64,000 nucleotides of DNA from Onstottus_B sp049273855 (GTDB lineage: Bacteria; Acidobacteriota; Blastocatellia; UBA7656): assembly GCA_049273855.1 (NCBI GenBank), contig JBASRN010000095.1, forward strand, positions 1-64,000, written 5' to 3'. The notes beneath the pieces were generated by a model. The model did not search any database. It saw only the letters and a program-made list of their open reading frames with translations, and had not been told where the DNA came from. Positions 40,795 through 49,545 of this stretch are shown one piece after another. Within the stretch, counting starts at the first letter, position 1. Every line of letters begins with the position of its first letter. The position numbers and the translations under genes are program-made.

Positions 40795-41322
40795 TCAAAA
40801 CACGCATTCGGTGTTGACCGCCAGTCTTCGAACGTCGGCTCGCGAAGGCTGATAGATCATCGTCTCGAGCGTGTCGCTATTACGATTGAACTGATAAGCC
40901 ACACCGGTGTCGCTGATGAAATAGTAGAAGCTCCGATCGCGTTCTTCGGTGCAACGCTTGAATCTCCGGCCGAGATTCAAATCCGCGCGACTCATAGACA
41001 GGCTTGGCTTGAAGTAAATCGTAAATACCTTGCCGACCATCGATCCGGGCGCGCGGTAGATCTTCGCGAGACTTGGCGTCAAATAAGAAAAGGTGACTTC
41101 TCCGCCCTCGACTGGGAAGGGTCCACTCGACGGCGCGGAACCGTGCTCTTCGTCCACGCCTATGATTCTTGCGACGTCGGCCGCCGACGATCGAAGCGGA
41201 GTGATTCCCCGCCACGAGTTGGTTTGCGGAACTCCCACCCCGGAATCTGCGGGCGAACCGCTGACCATCAGAAGCGCGAACGCAGCCGCGCAAATCAACA
41301 CTCGCTTGTATTGCCGCTTCAT
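40795..41322 (-). CDS. Exported hypothetical protein
   Basis: This 175-aa protein has a signal peptide (VLICAAAFALLMVSGSPADS). The mature part begins with a motif WRGITPLRSSAADVARIIG, then GEVTFSYLTPSLAKIY, a strand-rich core VFTIYFKPSLSMSRADL and an end with NTECVF. The opening motif recurs in exported proteins of this bacterial group as I recall it, but I know no function. ATG 41322 is preferred over the distant upstream ATG 41415, because the signal peptide begins there. It lies between dapB and lysC, both on the same strand, and may be just a passenger. Confidence 0.7.
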   Translation of the reverse strand: MKRQYKRVLICAAAFALLMVSGSPADSGVGVPQTNSWRGITPLRSSAADVARIIGVDEEHGSAPSSGPFPVEGGEVTFSYLTPSLAKIYRAPGSMVGKVFTIYFKPSLSMSRADLNLGRRFKRCTEERDRSFYYFISDTGVAYQFNRNSDTLETMIYQPSRADVRRLAVNTECVF

Positions 41323-41454
41323 CTGAGTATCAGTGCTGCCTTTCTTGGCAAGCCCGGGAATAGAAACCAACCGAAAACCTCTTGCCGCCGGACCAGAGAA
41401 AAGATAATAAGCCAAACGGCTTCGTACTCAAACGAGAACTTGCCGTTGCGAACA

Positions 41455-42852
41455 TCATTCGAAGATCGATGGATCGATCTCTCGGAAGAAAACGTCGTGC
41501 AAGCGCGCGATCACGCTCTCGACTTCTGCCTGCTCGACCGTGAAGCTCATGGATATCAGAGACGAACCGTGCGAGATCACGTCGATGTTCGTTTCCTGCA
41601 AAGCCTTGAGCGCGCGGCTAACCGCCGAGTGATCGCTCCCCAGCTCTTCTCCTACAAGTGACACGACTGCTTTGTCAGGCTCCACGCTCACGCTGGCGTA
41701 GCGCGAGATCGATTCGACCAGATCGCGCCCGCCGTGCTTGAGATCGCGCGAATCGAGGGCCAGGACCACGTGCGAACCCGACATCGCCGTGAACAAAGCG
41801 CGCGCGCGTCGTTTCGCGAGCGTGTCCAGCACTGCTTTCAGCAGGTCATCGGTCGAAGCTTCGCCCGAGCCGCTTGCCCTCGTTTCCGCGTGAGCGCGGA
41901 TGATCGTCACCGGCCGCATGTACGCGATCGACTTGATCAAATTCGATGAATGCGCGGCGGCGCCTATCGTGGTGCCGGTTGCATCCGGCTGCTTCGAGTT
42001 GTAGATGTGCAGGGGGATATTCCTGTGCGCCGCCGGGTAGATCGCCTTTGCGTGAAGCACTTTCGCGCCAAGGAAAGTGAGGTCGGCCGCTTCGGCAAAA
42101 CTGCATGCCTTGACCGTGCGCGCGCCGGCAAACACGCTCGGGTCGGCGGTCATCAAGCCCGGCACGTCCTTCCATATTTGAATATCTTCGGCGTTCATAG
42201 CGGCGCCGATAATCGATGCGGTGTAGTCCGAGCCTTCAAAGCCAAGCGTCGTCGTGGCTCCGTCGCGAGTCGCCCCGATAAAGCCCTGAACGACCGGCAC
42301 CTCGCCCTGCTCGATTACCGGCGCAACCCTTTCCAGTATTGCCTGATTTGTCAGATCGAACAGCGGCGACGCGGCGCCGTACCGGTCGTCGGTCTTTATC
42401 AGCTCCCGTGCGTCCATCAGCCTTGTGCGAATACCGCGCTCCGACATCGCGTCGGCCACGATGAACGACGAGAGCAATTCGCCGTAAGCGAGAATCTTGT
42501 CGAGTCCTCGCGGCGGGACTTCGCCGAGTATTGCGAGACCTTCGAGAAGCGTCTTAAGCTCGTCAAAATGTTGTTCGATCAGCGGGAGCGCGAGCCGCCC
42601 GGTCGCTTTCTGAACGAGGCGGCGAACCTCGCTGGTGTGCCGCGTTTTTAAGTCCGCAAGAAAACCAAGCGCTGTTCGAGAGTCGCCCGCCGCGGAAGCT
42701 TCGGCGGCAGCGAGCAGCTTGCGAGTAGTCTTGCCCATCGCTGAAACAACAATGACGGGCTTCTCGTTCAATCGCGCGCGGACGATCTCCGTCACGCGCT
42801 CTATTGAAGCCGCGTCCTCGACCGAAGTGCCGCCAAACTTCATGATAATCAT
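41455..42852 (-). CDS. lysC: Aspartate kinase
   Basis: This 465-aa enzyme phosphorylates aspartate, the entry to lysine, threonine and methionine. The kinase domain starts with MKFGGTSVEDAASIERV (KFGGTSV nucleotide motif), and includes GFEGSDYTASIIGAAMNAE (catalytic loop) and GARTVKACSFAEAADLTFLGAKVLH. Two C-terminal ACT regions (LDTLAKRRARALFTAM.., VSLVGEELGSDHSAVSRAL) suggest allosteric control by lysine or threonine. ATG 42852 (MIIMKFGGTS) is chosen over 42876, which is in a leader with a repeat element; no Shine-Dalgarno is visible. Single-function aspartokinase; no homoserine dehydrogenase domain. Upstream in the operon are a small membrane protein and asd. Confidence 0.95.
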   Translation of the reverse strand: MIIMKFGGTSVEDAASIERVTEIVRARLNEKPVIVVSAMGKTTRKLLAAAEASAAGDSRTALGFLADLKTRHTSEVRRLVQKATGRLALPLIEQHFDELKTLLEGLAILGEVPPRGLDKILAYGELLSSFIVADAMSERGIRTRLMDARELIKTDDRYGAASPLFDLTNQAILERVAPVIEQGEVPVVQGFIGATRDGATTTLGFEGSDYTASIIGAAMNAEDIQIWKDVPGLMTADPSVFAGARTVKACSFAEAADLTFLGAKVLHAKAIYPAAHRNIPLHIYNSKQPDATGTTIGAAAHSSNLIKSIAYMRPVTIIRAHAETRASGSGEASTDDLLKAVLDTLAKRRARALFTAMSGSHVVLALDSRDLKHGGRDLVESISRYASVSVEPDKAVVSLVGEELGSDHSAVSRALKALQETNIDVISHGSSLISMSFTVEQAEVESVIARLHDVFFREIDPSIFE

Positions 42853-42860
42853 AAGAAAGC

Positions 42861-42890
42861 AACCACAGATGAACACCGATGAACACTGGT
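42861..42890. repeat. Short repeat with 11-bp period (family D relative)
   Basis: The sequence ccacagatgaacaccgatgaacactgg has two near-identical 11-mers (acagatgaaca, ccgatgaacac). It matches the right arm of the 51111-51210 element in reverse complement. It lies between lysC and a small membrane gene. Confidence 0.6.
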
Positions 42891-42907
42891 CTCATCAACA
42901 GTTCGGA

Positions 42908-43204
42908 CTACAATCCGTAGTAAGAGGAGAAGTCGCTCTTTCCTTTTGGCAGTTTCCTGCACAGAATGATCAACCCGATTAACCCAGATGCCGCTCCTAA
43001 GGTCATCCCAACGATCGCGAAAAAGTAGGGAAGGAACACTAGACCTGTTCCGCAGACAAATTCCTGGCGGCTAGCAAGGCCTGTTGTTATTGACTGAACC
43101 GATCGGACTCCATAGAAGAAGCCGGTCACGGCGCCGACCAGAAGCGCGGAAGCCGATGTAAGAAATGATAGCGCGAGCCATTTCGTGTTCGACTCCCTCT
43201 TCAC
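42908..43204 (-). CDS. Small two-helix membrane protein
   Basis: This 98-aa protein has two transmembrane helices (LALSFLTSASALLVGAVTGFF; FLPYFFAIVGMTLGAASGLI plus IGLIILC, possibly three) and a cytosolic basic C-terminal tail LPKGKSDFSSYYGL. It is not recognised as a family. The GTG start at 43204 lies only 13 bp after asd, so it is in the lysine operon and precedes lysC. No Shine-Dalgarno can be seen. A role in amino-acid transport or regulation cannot be inferred from the sequence. Confidence 0.55.
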   Translation of the reverse strand: MKRESNTKWLALSFLTSASALLVGAVTGFFYGVRSVQSITTGLASRQEFVCGTGLVFLPYFFAIVGMTLGAASGLIGLIILCRKLPKGKSDFSSYYGL

Positions 43205-43217
43205 GATAGAGCCCCAG

Positions 43218-44270
43218 TCAGCCGAGGTAACCCTGAGCCCTCATTAGTTCCGCGTTGAGTATTGCAGCGCCGGCGGCGCCGCGAATAGTGTTGTGCGAAA
43301 GCGCCACGAATCGTATGTCGAACACCGGGCATACGCGGATGCGGCCGACTACCGCGGTCATGCCCTCGCCCGCGTCGCGATCCAGGCGAGGCTGGGGCCG
43401 GTCGCGATCGGCCGTAACAATAATCGGATGTCTGGGAGCGGAAGGCAGGTCTAACTCTTGAGGCAGGGAAGTGAACTCCGTCAGCACCCGCGCAACATCA
43501 TCAGGCATTGCCTTCTTTTTAAGCTCGACCGAAACGCATGCCATGTGACCATCTTCGACGAACACACGATTGGTGTGCGCGCTGATGCGGCAATCTGAAA
43601 AGTGAATCCGGTCGCCTTCGAGCTTGCCCATGATCTTAAGCGGTTCGGACTCGAGTTTCTCCTCTTCGCCGCCGATGAACGGGAGGACATTGCCGACCAT
43701 GTCGATCGCGGCGTGCCCGGGATAGCCCGCGCCCGAGAGCGCCTGCATGGTCGTCACGATCACTCGCCGGGCGCCAAACGCTCGCTCGATCGGAGCAAGC
43801 GCCATCACAAGACCGATAGTTGCGCAGTTGGGGTTGGTGACAATCGCGCCTTTCCAGCCGCGCCGCTCGCGTTGCACTTCGATCAGGCCGAGATGATCGG
43901 GGTTGATCTCGGGAACGAGCAGCGGGACGTCTTCGGCCATGCGGTGGTTCCTCGAGTTGCTCACCACGATATAGCCCGCTCGCGCGAAGTTCTCTTCCAC
44001 CTCGCCCGCGACCGATGCATCCAGACCGGAGAAGACTACCGGGCAGTCGAGGTTTGGCTCGCAGGGTTTGACGAGTTTGTCTTTCAGCGATTCCGGGATG
44101 GGTGAGTACTGGCGCCAGGTGACGGCTTCTTTGTAAACCTTTCCCGCGGACCGATCCGACGCGGCGAGTTCCGTCAGTTCGAACCACGGGTGGTTCTCGA
44201 GCAGCGAGACAAACTTCTGCCCGACGGCGCCTGTTGCGCCCAACACGCCGACTGCGATCTTCTTGCTCAT
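43218..44270 (-). CDS. asd: Aspartate-semialdehyde dehydrogenase
   Basis: This 350-aa enzyme reduces aspartyl phosphate to aspartate semialdehyde. It has the NADP fold GATGAVGQKFVSLL, the catalytic Cys in IVTNPNCATIGLVMAL, SGAGYPG, and a substrate His/Arg area HFSDCRISAHTNRVFVEDGHM. The GGEEEKLESEP segment and the length place it in the archaeal/fungal (USG-1-unlike) class. It forms the step between lysC and dapA, and lies in the same transcription unit. Start ATG 44270 (MSKKIAVGVLGATG) fits the family. Confidence 0.96.
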   Translation of the reverse strand: MSKKIAVGVLGATGAVGQKFVSLLENHPWFELTELAASDRSAGKVYKEAVTWRQYSPIPESLKDKLVKPCEPNLDCPVVFSGLDASVAGEVEENFARAGYIVVSNSRNHRMAEDVPLLVPEINPDHLGLIEVQRERRGWKGAIVTNPNCATIGLVMALAPIERAFGARRVIVTTMQALSGAGYPGHAAIDMVGNVLPFIGGEEEKLESEPLKIMGKLEGDRIHFSDCRISAHTNRVFVEDGHMACVSVELKKKAMPDDVARVLTEFTSLPQELDLPSAPRHPIIVTADRDRPQPRLDRDAGEGMTAVVGRIRVCPVFDIRFVALSHNTIRGAAGAAILNAELMRAQGYLG

Positions 44271-44281
44271 AGTTCCTTTGA

Positions 44282-44352
44282 TGCGTCTTCGCGTTCTTGC
44301 GACTTTGTGTGAAAAGATGGATCCATCTCACGCCAAGCCGCTAAACCGCAAA
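44282..44352. repeat. Inverted repeat with ~9-bp periodic arms (family B relative)
   Basis: The left arm (gcgtcttcgcgttcttgcgactttgtgtga, 44284-44313) is periodic in gcg-t/a-ctt. The right arm (ctcacgccaagccgctaaaccgcaaa) is its loose complement. It lies between asd and the M20 peptidase gene. Confidence 0.6.
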
Positions 44353-44363
44353 CATACCCGCTA

Positions 44364-45359
44364 CTAAACGCTCGCCTTCAAGCGCTTAACCATCTGTTTG
44401 TACGCGTCGACAGCGGCGGCAAGCTCGCGCTTTGAGATTTTCTCACCCGCAGTGTGCGCGTCAAGTATCGAACCCGGTCCGAACAGCAACGGACGGCCCC
44501 AGGCTGTCAGCATCGGGATGTCGGTCGTGAACGACACAACCGTCGTTTCAAACCCGTCGAGTTTCTCCATGAAAACCGGATTGCACTCGAAGCCGTATTC
44601 GATGCCGGTTCTTCCCCCGACGATGTCTTCTATCTTGCGCTTGAGTGAAACAGTGTCGGTTACGACACGAAACATAAGCTCGGCTTCCGCATTCGGCGGG
44701 ATGACGTTAGCCGCGACTCCCCCGCTCATGAATCCGATGTTCATCGTAGTCCTGCCCATTATCTGGTCTACGGGAAACTCGGCTCGTCTCAAGTCGTCGA
44801 GCACATCGATCAGCTTCTCGATTGCCGACTCACCCCGCTCCGGGTAGGCAGCGTGAGCCGCGCGACCCACCGACTTAAGAATGGCTCTCAAAGCCCCTTT
44901 CGACCCGAGAGCCAGATTCGACTCGGTGGGCTCGCCGTTGATCAGGAAGCGCGAGCGGTTCGGGATCGTGTTTGCCGCGCGAGCGCCCTGGCTGCCGGCT
45001 TCTTCGCCGACCAGAAACAGTAGGCCAAAGTCTGTCACATCGGACTCGATCAGCGCTTCGGCCGCTTTGACCATCGCTGCAACCAGGCCTTTCGCATCGC
45101 AGGCGCCCCTGCCATAGATGAACTCGCCGTCTTCCCTGAATTCAACATACGGCGGAACGGTGTCGATGTGCGTCGACAGAACTACATCAGGTTCGCCGCG
45201 CCGGGCGTAGACGTTTGGCCGGTCGTCGCCGATGTCCTGAAGCTCGACTTCAAACCCGGAATCACCAAGACGGTGTGCGAGAAAGCGTGCGACTGATCCT
45301 TCGTCACCGCTGATGGAAGGAATCTCGATCAGGGCGCGTGTCAGTTCAAAGACGTTCAT
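44364..45359 (-). CDS. dapE: M20 family metallopeptidase, probable succinyl-DAP desuccinylase
   Basis: This 331-aa protein of the ArgE/DapE/CPG2 family uses two zinc ions. Visible ligands and catalytic residues: LSTHIDTVPPY (His, catalytic Asp), YGRGACDAKGL (bridging Asp), VGEEAGSQGA (catalytic Glu, Glu ligand) and C-terminal FGPGSILDAHTAGEKIS (last His). The dimerisation domain between is short. Setting among asd, lysC, dapA, dapB, dapD and a dapC-like gene argues for N-succinyl-LL-DAP hydrolysis. ArgE or a LysK-like amidohydrolase activity is possible because the length is short for DapE. ATG 45359 with AGGAC upstream is the start; earlier codons have no family match. Confidence 0.83.
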   Translation of the reverse strand: MNVFELTRALIEIPSISGDEGSVARFLAHRLGDSGFEVELQDIGDDRPNVYARRGEPDVVLSTHIDTVPPYVEFREDGEFIYGRGACDAKGLVAAMVKAAEALIESDVTDFGLLFLVGEEAGSQGARAANTIPNRSRFLINGEPTESNLALGSKGALRAILKSVGRAAHAAYPERGESAIEKLIDVLDDLRRAEFPVDQIMGRTTMNIGFMSGGVAANVIPPNAEAELMFRVVTDTVSLKRKIEDIVGGRTGIEYGFECNPVFMEKLDGFETTVVSFTTDIPMLTAWGRPLLFGPGSILDAHTAGEKISKRELAAAVDAYKQMVKRLKASV

Positions 45360-45399
45360 AGGTCCTGGACTTGGGGATCGAGTGATCTCGTTGGAAGGC

Positions 45400-46014
45400 T
45401 CATCGAATTGCGCCGATGTTCTCTTCGTTTGTCTCTTGATTGGCTTCGGGTTCCGTCGCGCGATACAACTCGTAGCACGACCGGCAGCGAGCTTCATACG
45501 AAACATCGCCGACTTCTATCTGCGAATCCCCGCCCGCGACTCGCTGTGAGTAATGCGCGGGCCCTCCGCAACGAACGCACACCGCATGCATCTTCGAGAC
45601 GTACTCGGCTACGGCAAGCAGCGCGGGCATCGGGCCGAACGGGCGGCGGCTGTAGTCCTGATCCAACCCGGCGGCGATCACGCGAATTCCGGCGTCGGCC
45701 AGGTCCATGCAAAGATCGACGATCGGCGGGTCAAAGAATTGGATCTCGTCGATCCCGACCACTTTCACGCCGAAGACGAGGCTGGCTCGAAGCTGGGCGG
45801 TGTTGTTCACTGCGATGGCGTCGATGCCGCGGTTGTCGCGCGAGATGATCCGCTGATCGTCGAACCGGTTGTCGATCGCCGGTTTGAATATCTGAGTGCG
45901 TTGCCGGGCGATCTCGGCTCGGCGAACGCGGCGGATAAGCTCTTCGCTCTTGCCGCTGAACATGCCGCCGGTTATGACTTCAATCCAGCCGCCTCTGGGG
46001 CTTAAGTTTTCCAT
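45400..46014 (-). CDS. tdk: Thymidine kinase
   Basis: This 204-aa type II thymidine kinase phosphorylates thymidine for nucleotide salvage. Walker A GGMFSGKSEEL near residues 16-26, Walker B-like VVGIDEIQFF, the substrate lasso loop MHAVCVRCGGPAHYSQR, and the zinc site C-V-R-C with C-R-S-C near the end are all present. The flank GLDQDYSRRPFGPMP with the catalytic acid is conserved. It lies directly upstream of the dapE-like gene with a 40-bp spacer, probably first in the operon. The tail EANQETNEENIGAIR is charged. Confidence 0.95.
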   Translation of the reverse strand: MENLSPRGGWIEVITGGMFSGKSEELIRRVRRAEIARQRTQIFKPAIDNRFDDQRIISRDNRGIDAIAVNNTAQLRASLVFGVKVVGIDEIQFFDPPIVDLCMDLADAGIRVIAAGLDQDYSRRPFGPMPALLAVAEYVSKMHAVCVRCGGPAHYSQRVAGGDSQIEVGDVSYEARCRSCYELYRATEPEANQETNEENIGAIR

Positions 46015-46109
46015 TGCTGATCCTGTGAAAACGCTCCCGTCCCACCCGCGGTCCGCTCATTATCGAAGCAGAGTCGGAGCATTTTGAGGCTGCGTCCGCT
46101 CCAAGCCTC

Positions 46110-46700
46110 TCAATTCAATCTCGCCTGCAGCCTTCTTAGTGCCGTGATCGCAAGGGTGTACTTCGGATTCAGCACCACCGCCTCCCGATACTCTCTAAGA
46201 GCCTCAAACCAGCGGCCCATCGCTTCGTAGACGCGCCCCAGGTTGAAGTGCGGATAGAAGTACGCCTCGTAGCGCGGGGCCGTCATACCGCGCTGGAGCC
46301 ACGGAATGGCACCGTGCAGGTTGCCCGCTTCGATCAAGTATGCCCCGATGTCGTTGTACGGATTGCCAAAGTCCGGATCGACTTCGATCGCGTGATGACA
46401 CTCCTCGATCGCCTCGTCGCGCAAACCCATGAAGCTGTAAGTCCAGCCCAGAAACGTATGTGCTTCGGCCGTAGGGTAGCTCTCGATTGACCGCTTGTAG
46501 AGGTCGGCAGCCTCGTCCAGTTCGCCGCGCATCTGCGCTTCATAAGCCTGCTGAAAATAATGAAGCGCCTCACGCTTTCGTTCGGCTTCGTCTTCGGTCA
46601 GGAACTCTTCGCCGCCAAAAGGCATGCCGCCGATCCCGGTGTCGAGCGAGATAAGCTTTCTCGAGCCTTCTCCAGGATGGGCTTCAGTCTTCTCAGTCAT
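46110..46700 (-). CDS. Cytoplasmic TPR protein
   Basis: This 196-aa protein contains about three to four TPR units (AAEAHTFLGWTYSFMGLRDEAI, PDFGNPYNDIGAYLIEAGNLH, PHFNLGRVYEAMGRWFEAL) after an N-terminal acidic lead SRKLISLDTGIGGMPFGGEEF. It is a probable protein-protein interaction scaffold; a CHASE-like or enzyme domain is absent. ATG 46700 (MTEKTEAHPGEG) is the start; the frame remains open upstream only because it translates dispersed repeat A copy 2. The name cannot be narrowed. Lies between tdk and the gamma-glutamyltransferase on the same strand. Confidence 0.85.
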   Translation of the reverse strand: MTEKTEAHPGEGSRKLISLDTGIGGMPFGGEEFLTEDEAERKREALHYFQQAYEAQMRGELDEAADLYKRSIESYPTAEAHTFLGWTYSFMGLRDEAIEECHHAIEVDPDFGNPYNDIGAYLIEAGNLHGAIPWLQRGMTAPRYEAYFYPHFNLGRVYEAMGRWFEALREYREAVVLNPKYTLAITALRRLQARLN

Positions 46701-46745
46701 ACGCGTTTCTTTGTAGTGAAAGGCCGCTTCGAAATTCAAGCGGCA

Positions 46746-46874
46746 CTTGTACGGGCGGCCCTCAGTGGCCGCCCCTTTCACGCTACCGTTCAGACTCGCC
46801 CTGAGGACCCCCGGGATGCGCCTTTGTTGAGAGCATTTCAGCAAGGGGCGGCCACAGAGTGCCGCCCGTACGAG
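46746..46874. repeat. Dispersed inverted repeat family A, copy 2
   Basis: Arms of 32 bp (46746-46777 and 46843-46874) are complementary with about four mismatches and contain tgtacgggcggccctc and ggccgcccctt. The loop is 65 bp. It lies between the TPR gene and the gamma-glutamyltransferase gene. Confidence 0.85.
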
Positions 46875-46898
46875 CATCAACCGCTCCTAACAGCTCCG

Positions 46899-48602
46899 CT
46901 AATATCCGAGCGCCATGCCGTCTTTGCGCGGGTCCGAAGCTCCCATCAATGTCCCATTCGACGGGTCGATCATTATCGCCTGCCCGCCGCCCATCGAAAA
47001 CCCGAAAGCGTTCCCCCTCTGATGGCCCCTCTCGATCAATCGTGTTATGACCGCGCCGGTCATGGCGTCTTCCATTAGGACTTGTCTGCCGCTCACGTAG
47101 CGAAAGCGTGGAGCTTCGATCGCTTGCTGCAAGCTCATTCCAAGGTCGATAAAATTTGTCAGCACCTGTACGTGGCCTTGAGGCTGTATCCCTCCGCCCA
47201 TCACACCGAATGACATGAACAGCTTGCCGTTCTTGAAAACCATCGCCGGGATGATCGTATGAAACGGCCGCTTGCCCGGTTCGAGACGGTTGGCATGATT
47301 GGGATCGAGCGAGAACCCGGAGCCCCGATCGTGCAGTACGATTCCGGTATCGCCTGCGACTATTCCCGAACCGAACGATTCATAGATGCTGTTGATAAAC
47401 GAGACCGCGTTGCGATCTTTGTCTACAACGGTGAAGTAAGTCGTGTCGCTCGAGTTCGTAAACTCGCCAGGCTCGGGTGATTCGATCACCTTTTCGGGAT
47501 CTATGAGCGCTCGCCGCGATGCCGCGTATTCCTTCGATAGCAATTGAGTGACCGGAACTTTGGCAAACGCGGGATCGGCTATGTACTTATCGCGATCCGC
47601 AAACGCGAGCTTCGAAGCTTCAATCAACGTGTGGTAGTAGAGATCGGGCCGCTTGTTCATCGCCGCGATGTCGAGGCCTTCGAGGATGTTCAGCGTCAGC
47701 AGCGCGGTGAGACCTTGTCCGTTCGGCGGGCACTCATACACCGTGTAGCCACGATAGTTCGTCGAGAGCGGCTCGACCCATTCCGAGCGGTGTTCAGCGA
47801 AGTCCTGCATTGAAAGAAACCCGCCGTTCTTCTCGCAATAGTCCACGATCGCGCGAGCGATCTCGCCCTTGTAGAACGCGTCGCGCCCGCCACGCGCCAG
47901 CGTCCGAAACGTCCTCGCTAGGTTCCTCTGACGAAACACCTCGCCGGCGCGCGGCGCCCGGCCATCGACCAGGTAGTTTGACGCGGCGGCAGGCGTTCGC
48001 TTGAGCTTGTCGACTTCGTAGCCCCAGTCGCGCGCCGCTTTCTCCATAACCGGGAAACCGTTCTCGGCGTAGTCGATAGCCGGGGCAAGCAGATCGCCAA
48101 GCTTCATCGTGCCGTACCTGTCGAGCAGCGTAACCCACCCGTCAAACGCGCCCGGCACGGTGATTGGCTCCATTCCGATCGCGGGTACGCTGGTCATCCC
48201 CTTCTTTTGGAAGTGATCGAGCGTCAACGCCCGAGGCGAGCGGCCGCTGGCGTTCAATCCTTTCAGTTCTTTTGTCTTTGACAGGTAGACCAGCATGAAC
48301 GCGTCGCCGCCGATGCCGGTCATCATCGGCTCGGTGACGTTGAGGACGGCTGCCATCGCGATCGCGGCATCCACCGCATTGCCGCCGCGTTTCAGGACGT
48401 CAAGCCCGATCTGTGATGCGAACGGCTGGCTCGAAGCTACCATCCCGTGTTCGGCGCGCACGATAGACCGACCAGGCTTTATGGTATCCGACCACTTATT
48501 TGGATCGGCGCCAGGGAGAGCGCTTCCTGTAAGCATCAACATAACGGCAACTATCGAAGTTAGCTTGCGCGGCGAGAGCATTGAGTGGAGTGAGTGTGGC
48601 AT
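46899..48602 (-). CDS. ggt: Gamma-glutamyltransferase
   Basis: This 567-aa protein has a signal peptide (LTSIVAVMLMLTGSALPGA). It is an Ntn hydrolase that self-cleaves before the nucleophile Thr in NSSDTTYFTVVD; it moves gamma-glutamyl groups from glutathione and related compounds in the periplasm. Other signatures: GGNAVDAAIAMAAVLNVTEP, MTGIGGDAFMLV, the FGVMGGGIQPQGH loop near the C-terminus. The length fits the precursor. ATG 48602 or 48581 (MLSPRKL) can serve as start; no Shine-Dalgarno is clear for either. It stands alone between repeat A copy 2 and the cytochrome gene. Confidence 0.93.
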   Translation of the reverse strand: MPHSLHSMLSPRKLTSIVAVMLMLTGSALPGADPNKWSDTIKPGRSIVRAEHGMVASSQPFASQIGLDVLKRGGNAVDAAIAMAAVLNVTEPMMTGIGGDAFMLVYLSKTKELKGLNASGRSPRALTLDHFQKKGMTSVPAIGMEPITVPGAFDGWVTLLDRYGTMKLGDLLAPAIDYAENGFPVMEKAARDWGYEVDKLKRTPAAASNYLVDGRAPRAGEVFRQRNLARTFRTLARGGRDAFYKGEIARAIVDYCEKNGGFLSMQDFAEHRSEWVEPLSTNYRGYTVYECPPNGQGLTALLTLNILEGLDIAAMNKRPDLYYHTLIEASKLAFADRDKYIADPAFAKVPVTQLLSKEYAASRRALIDPEKVIESPEPGEFTNSSDTTYFTVVDKDRNAVSFINSIYESFGSGIVAGDTGIVLHDRGSGFSLDPNHANRLEPGKRPFHTIIPAMVFKNGKLFMSFGVMGGGIQPQGHVQVLTNFIDLGMSLQQAIEAPRFRYVSGRQVLMEDAMTGAVITRLIERGHQRGNAFGFSMGGGQAIMIDPSNGTLMGASDPRKDGMALGY

Positions 48603-48667
48603 GTTCTTGATTCGGCTTTGCGAGTGCACTCATCCGTGGCGCGCAATCCAAACCTAACCTGAGTACG

Positions 48668-49255
48668 CTACGACGCCGGTCGGGTCTGCCCGCGATGACA
48701 GGTGAAGCAGGTCACCCGTGCAGCGCCTCCGAGCTTCACGTTTGTCTCGCGAACAAGCGTGATCATCTTGCGAGCCACCTGTTTCGGCGGCTTATCGTCT
48801 TTCTCGAACTGGTCCTTGATGTGACAGTATGTGCAATCGACTCCAAGCGAAGCCTTGAACGCAAACATCACGCTCATAATCCGGTCCGACGGAAGCCCCT
48901 TTAGCATCTGGACGTTCTTGTATTTTTGTTCAGCTCGCTCTTCGCGGCTCGACGCGGGGAGCGGATCGAGCGACGGGAGTTGCGACTCCTCCGAGCTGGC
49001 CGGGGAGGGCGCACTCGGCGCGCCGGCGCCGGCGGGCAAGGGCGGAGCGGGAATCGTTTGACCTGTGTCGACAGGCGGATGATTCGGCGGAAGCGATTGA
49101 TTGGGGATGCTGTTCACCGAAGTCGCCTTTTCGCCGGTTGACGCTGCTATTGCGCCCGGGATCGGCTTCGGGCCAAACCAGTTTGCCGAATAGAACCCGA
49201 GGGCCAGACCAAGCACGATGCCTCCGACTCCGTAGACGATATAGTCCTTAATCAT
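48668..49255 (-). CDS. Membrane-anchored di-haem cytochrome c, reaction-centre cytochrome family
   Basis: This 195-aa protein has an N-terminal membrane anchor (IVYGVGGIVLGLALGFYSANW), a long Pro/Ala/Ser linker and a compact C-terminal domain (residues 110-195) with two CxxCH motifs: VDCTYCHIKDQFEKDD and VTCFTCHRGQTRP. The pattern NVQMLKGLPSDRIMSVMFAF with KPPKQVARKMITLV between haem sites is that of the photosynthetic reaction-centre cytochrome c family (PF02276), half the size of the tetra-haem type. It presumably carries electrons on the periplasmic face. Similar proteins occur in non-phototrophic acidobacteria. No other redox genes are adjacent. Confidence 0.88.
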   Translation of the reverse strand: MIKDYIVYGVGGIVLGLALGFYSANWFGPKPIPGAIAASTGEKATSVNSIPNQSLPPNHPPVDTGQTIPAPPLPAGAGAPSAPSPASSEESQLPSLDPLPASSREERAEQKYKNVQMLKGLPSDRIMSVMFAFKASLGVDCTYCHIKDQFEKDDKPPKQVARKMITLVRETNVKLGGAARVTCFTCHRGQTRPAS

Positions 49256-49545
49256 TGCGAACTCCGCTCTCCGAGATATTAATTCAAAGGATATACCTTA
49301 CCGGCTGCCGGCGTGACGCTTCTTCTGACTGATCAATTCACAGAAGCGTATCATGACCCAGCAAGGCAAGCAGGATTCTAGCACAGCGCCCGAAAGAGAT
49401 CGAAGCAGAACCCCGCAGCTAGCTCGGGTTTGCGCGAACATTCGGGAGTCAGCACGAGAGGCTGGCTGCTTGAGTCGACGAAGGGCCGTTGTCTGCGCCG
49501 CTGTCAAATGGTACTTTAAGACATCAGTCAATAAGGGTGATGGCC

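Noticed and set aside
49256..49545. Region before the DUF433 gene examined for a toxin or RNA gene
   Set aside because: Only a 7-bp inverted repeat near 49317-49350 was found; no gene or terminator could be supported.
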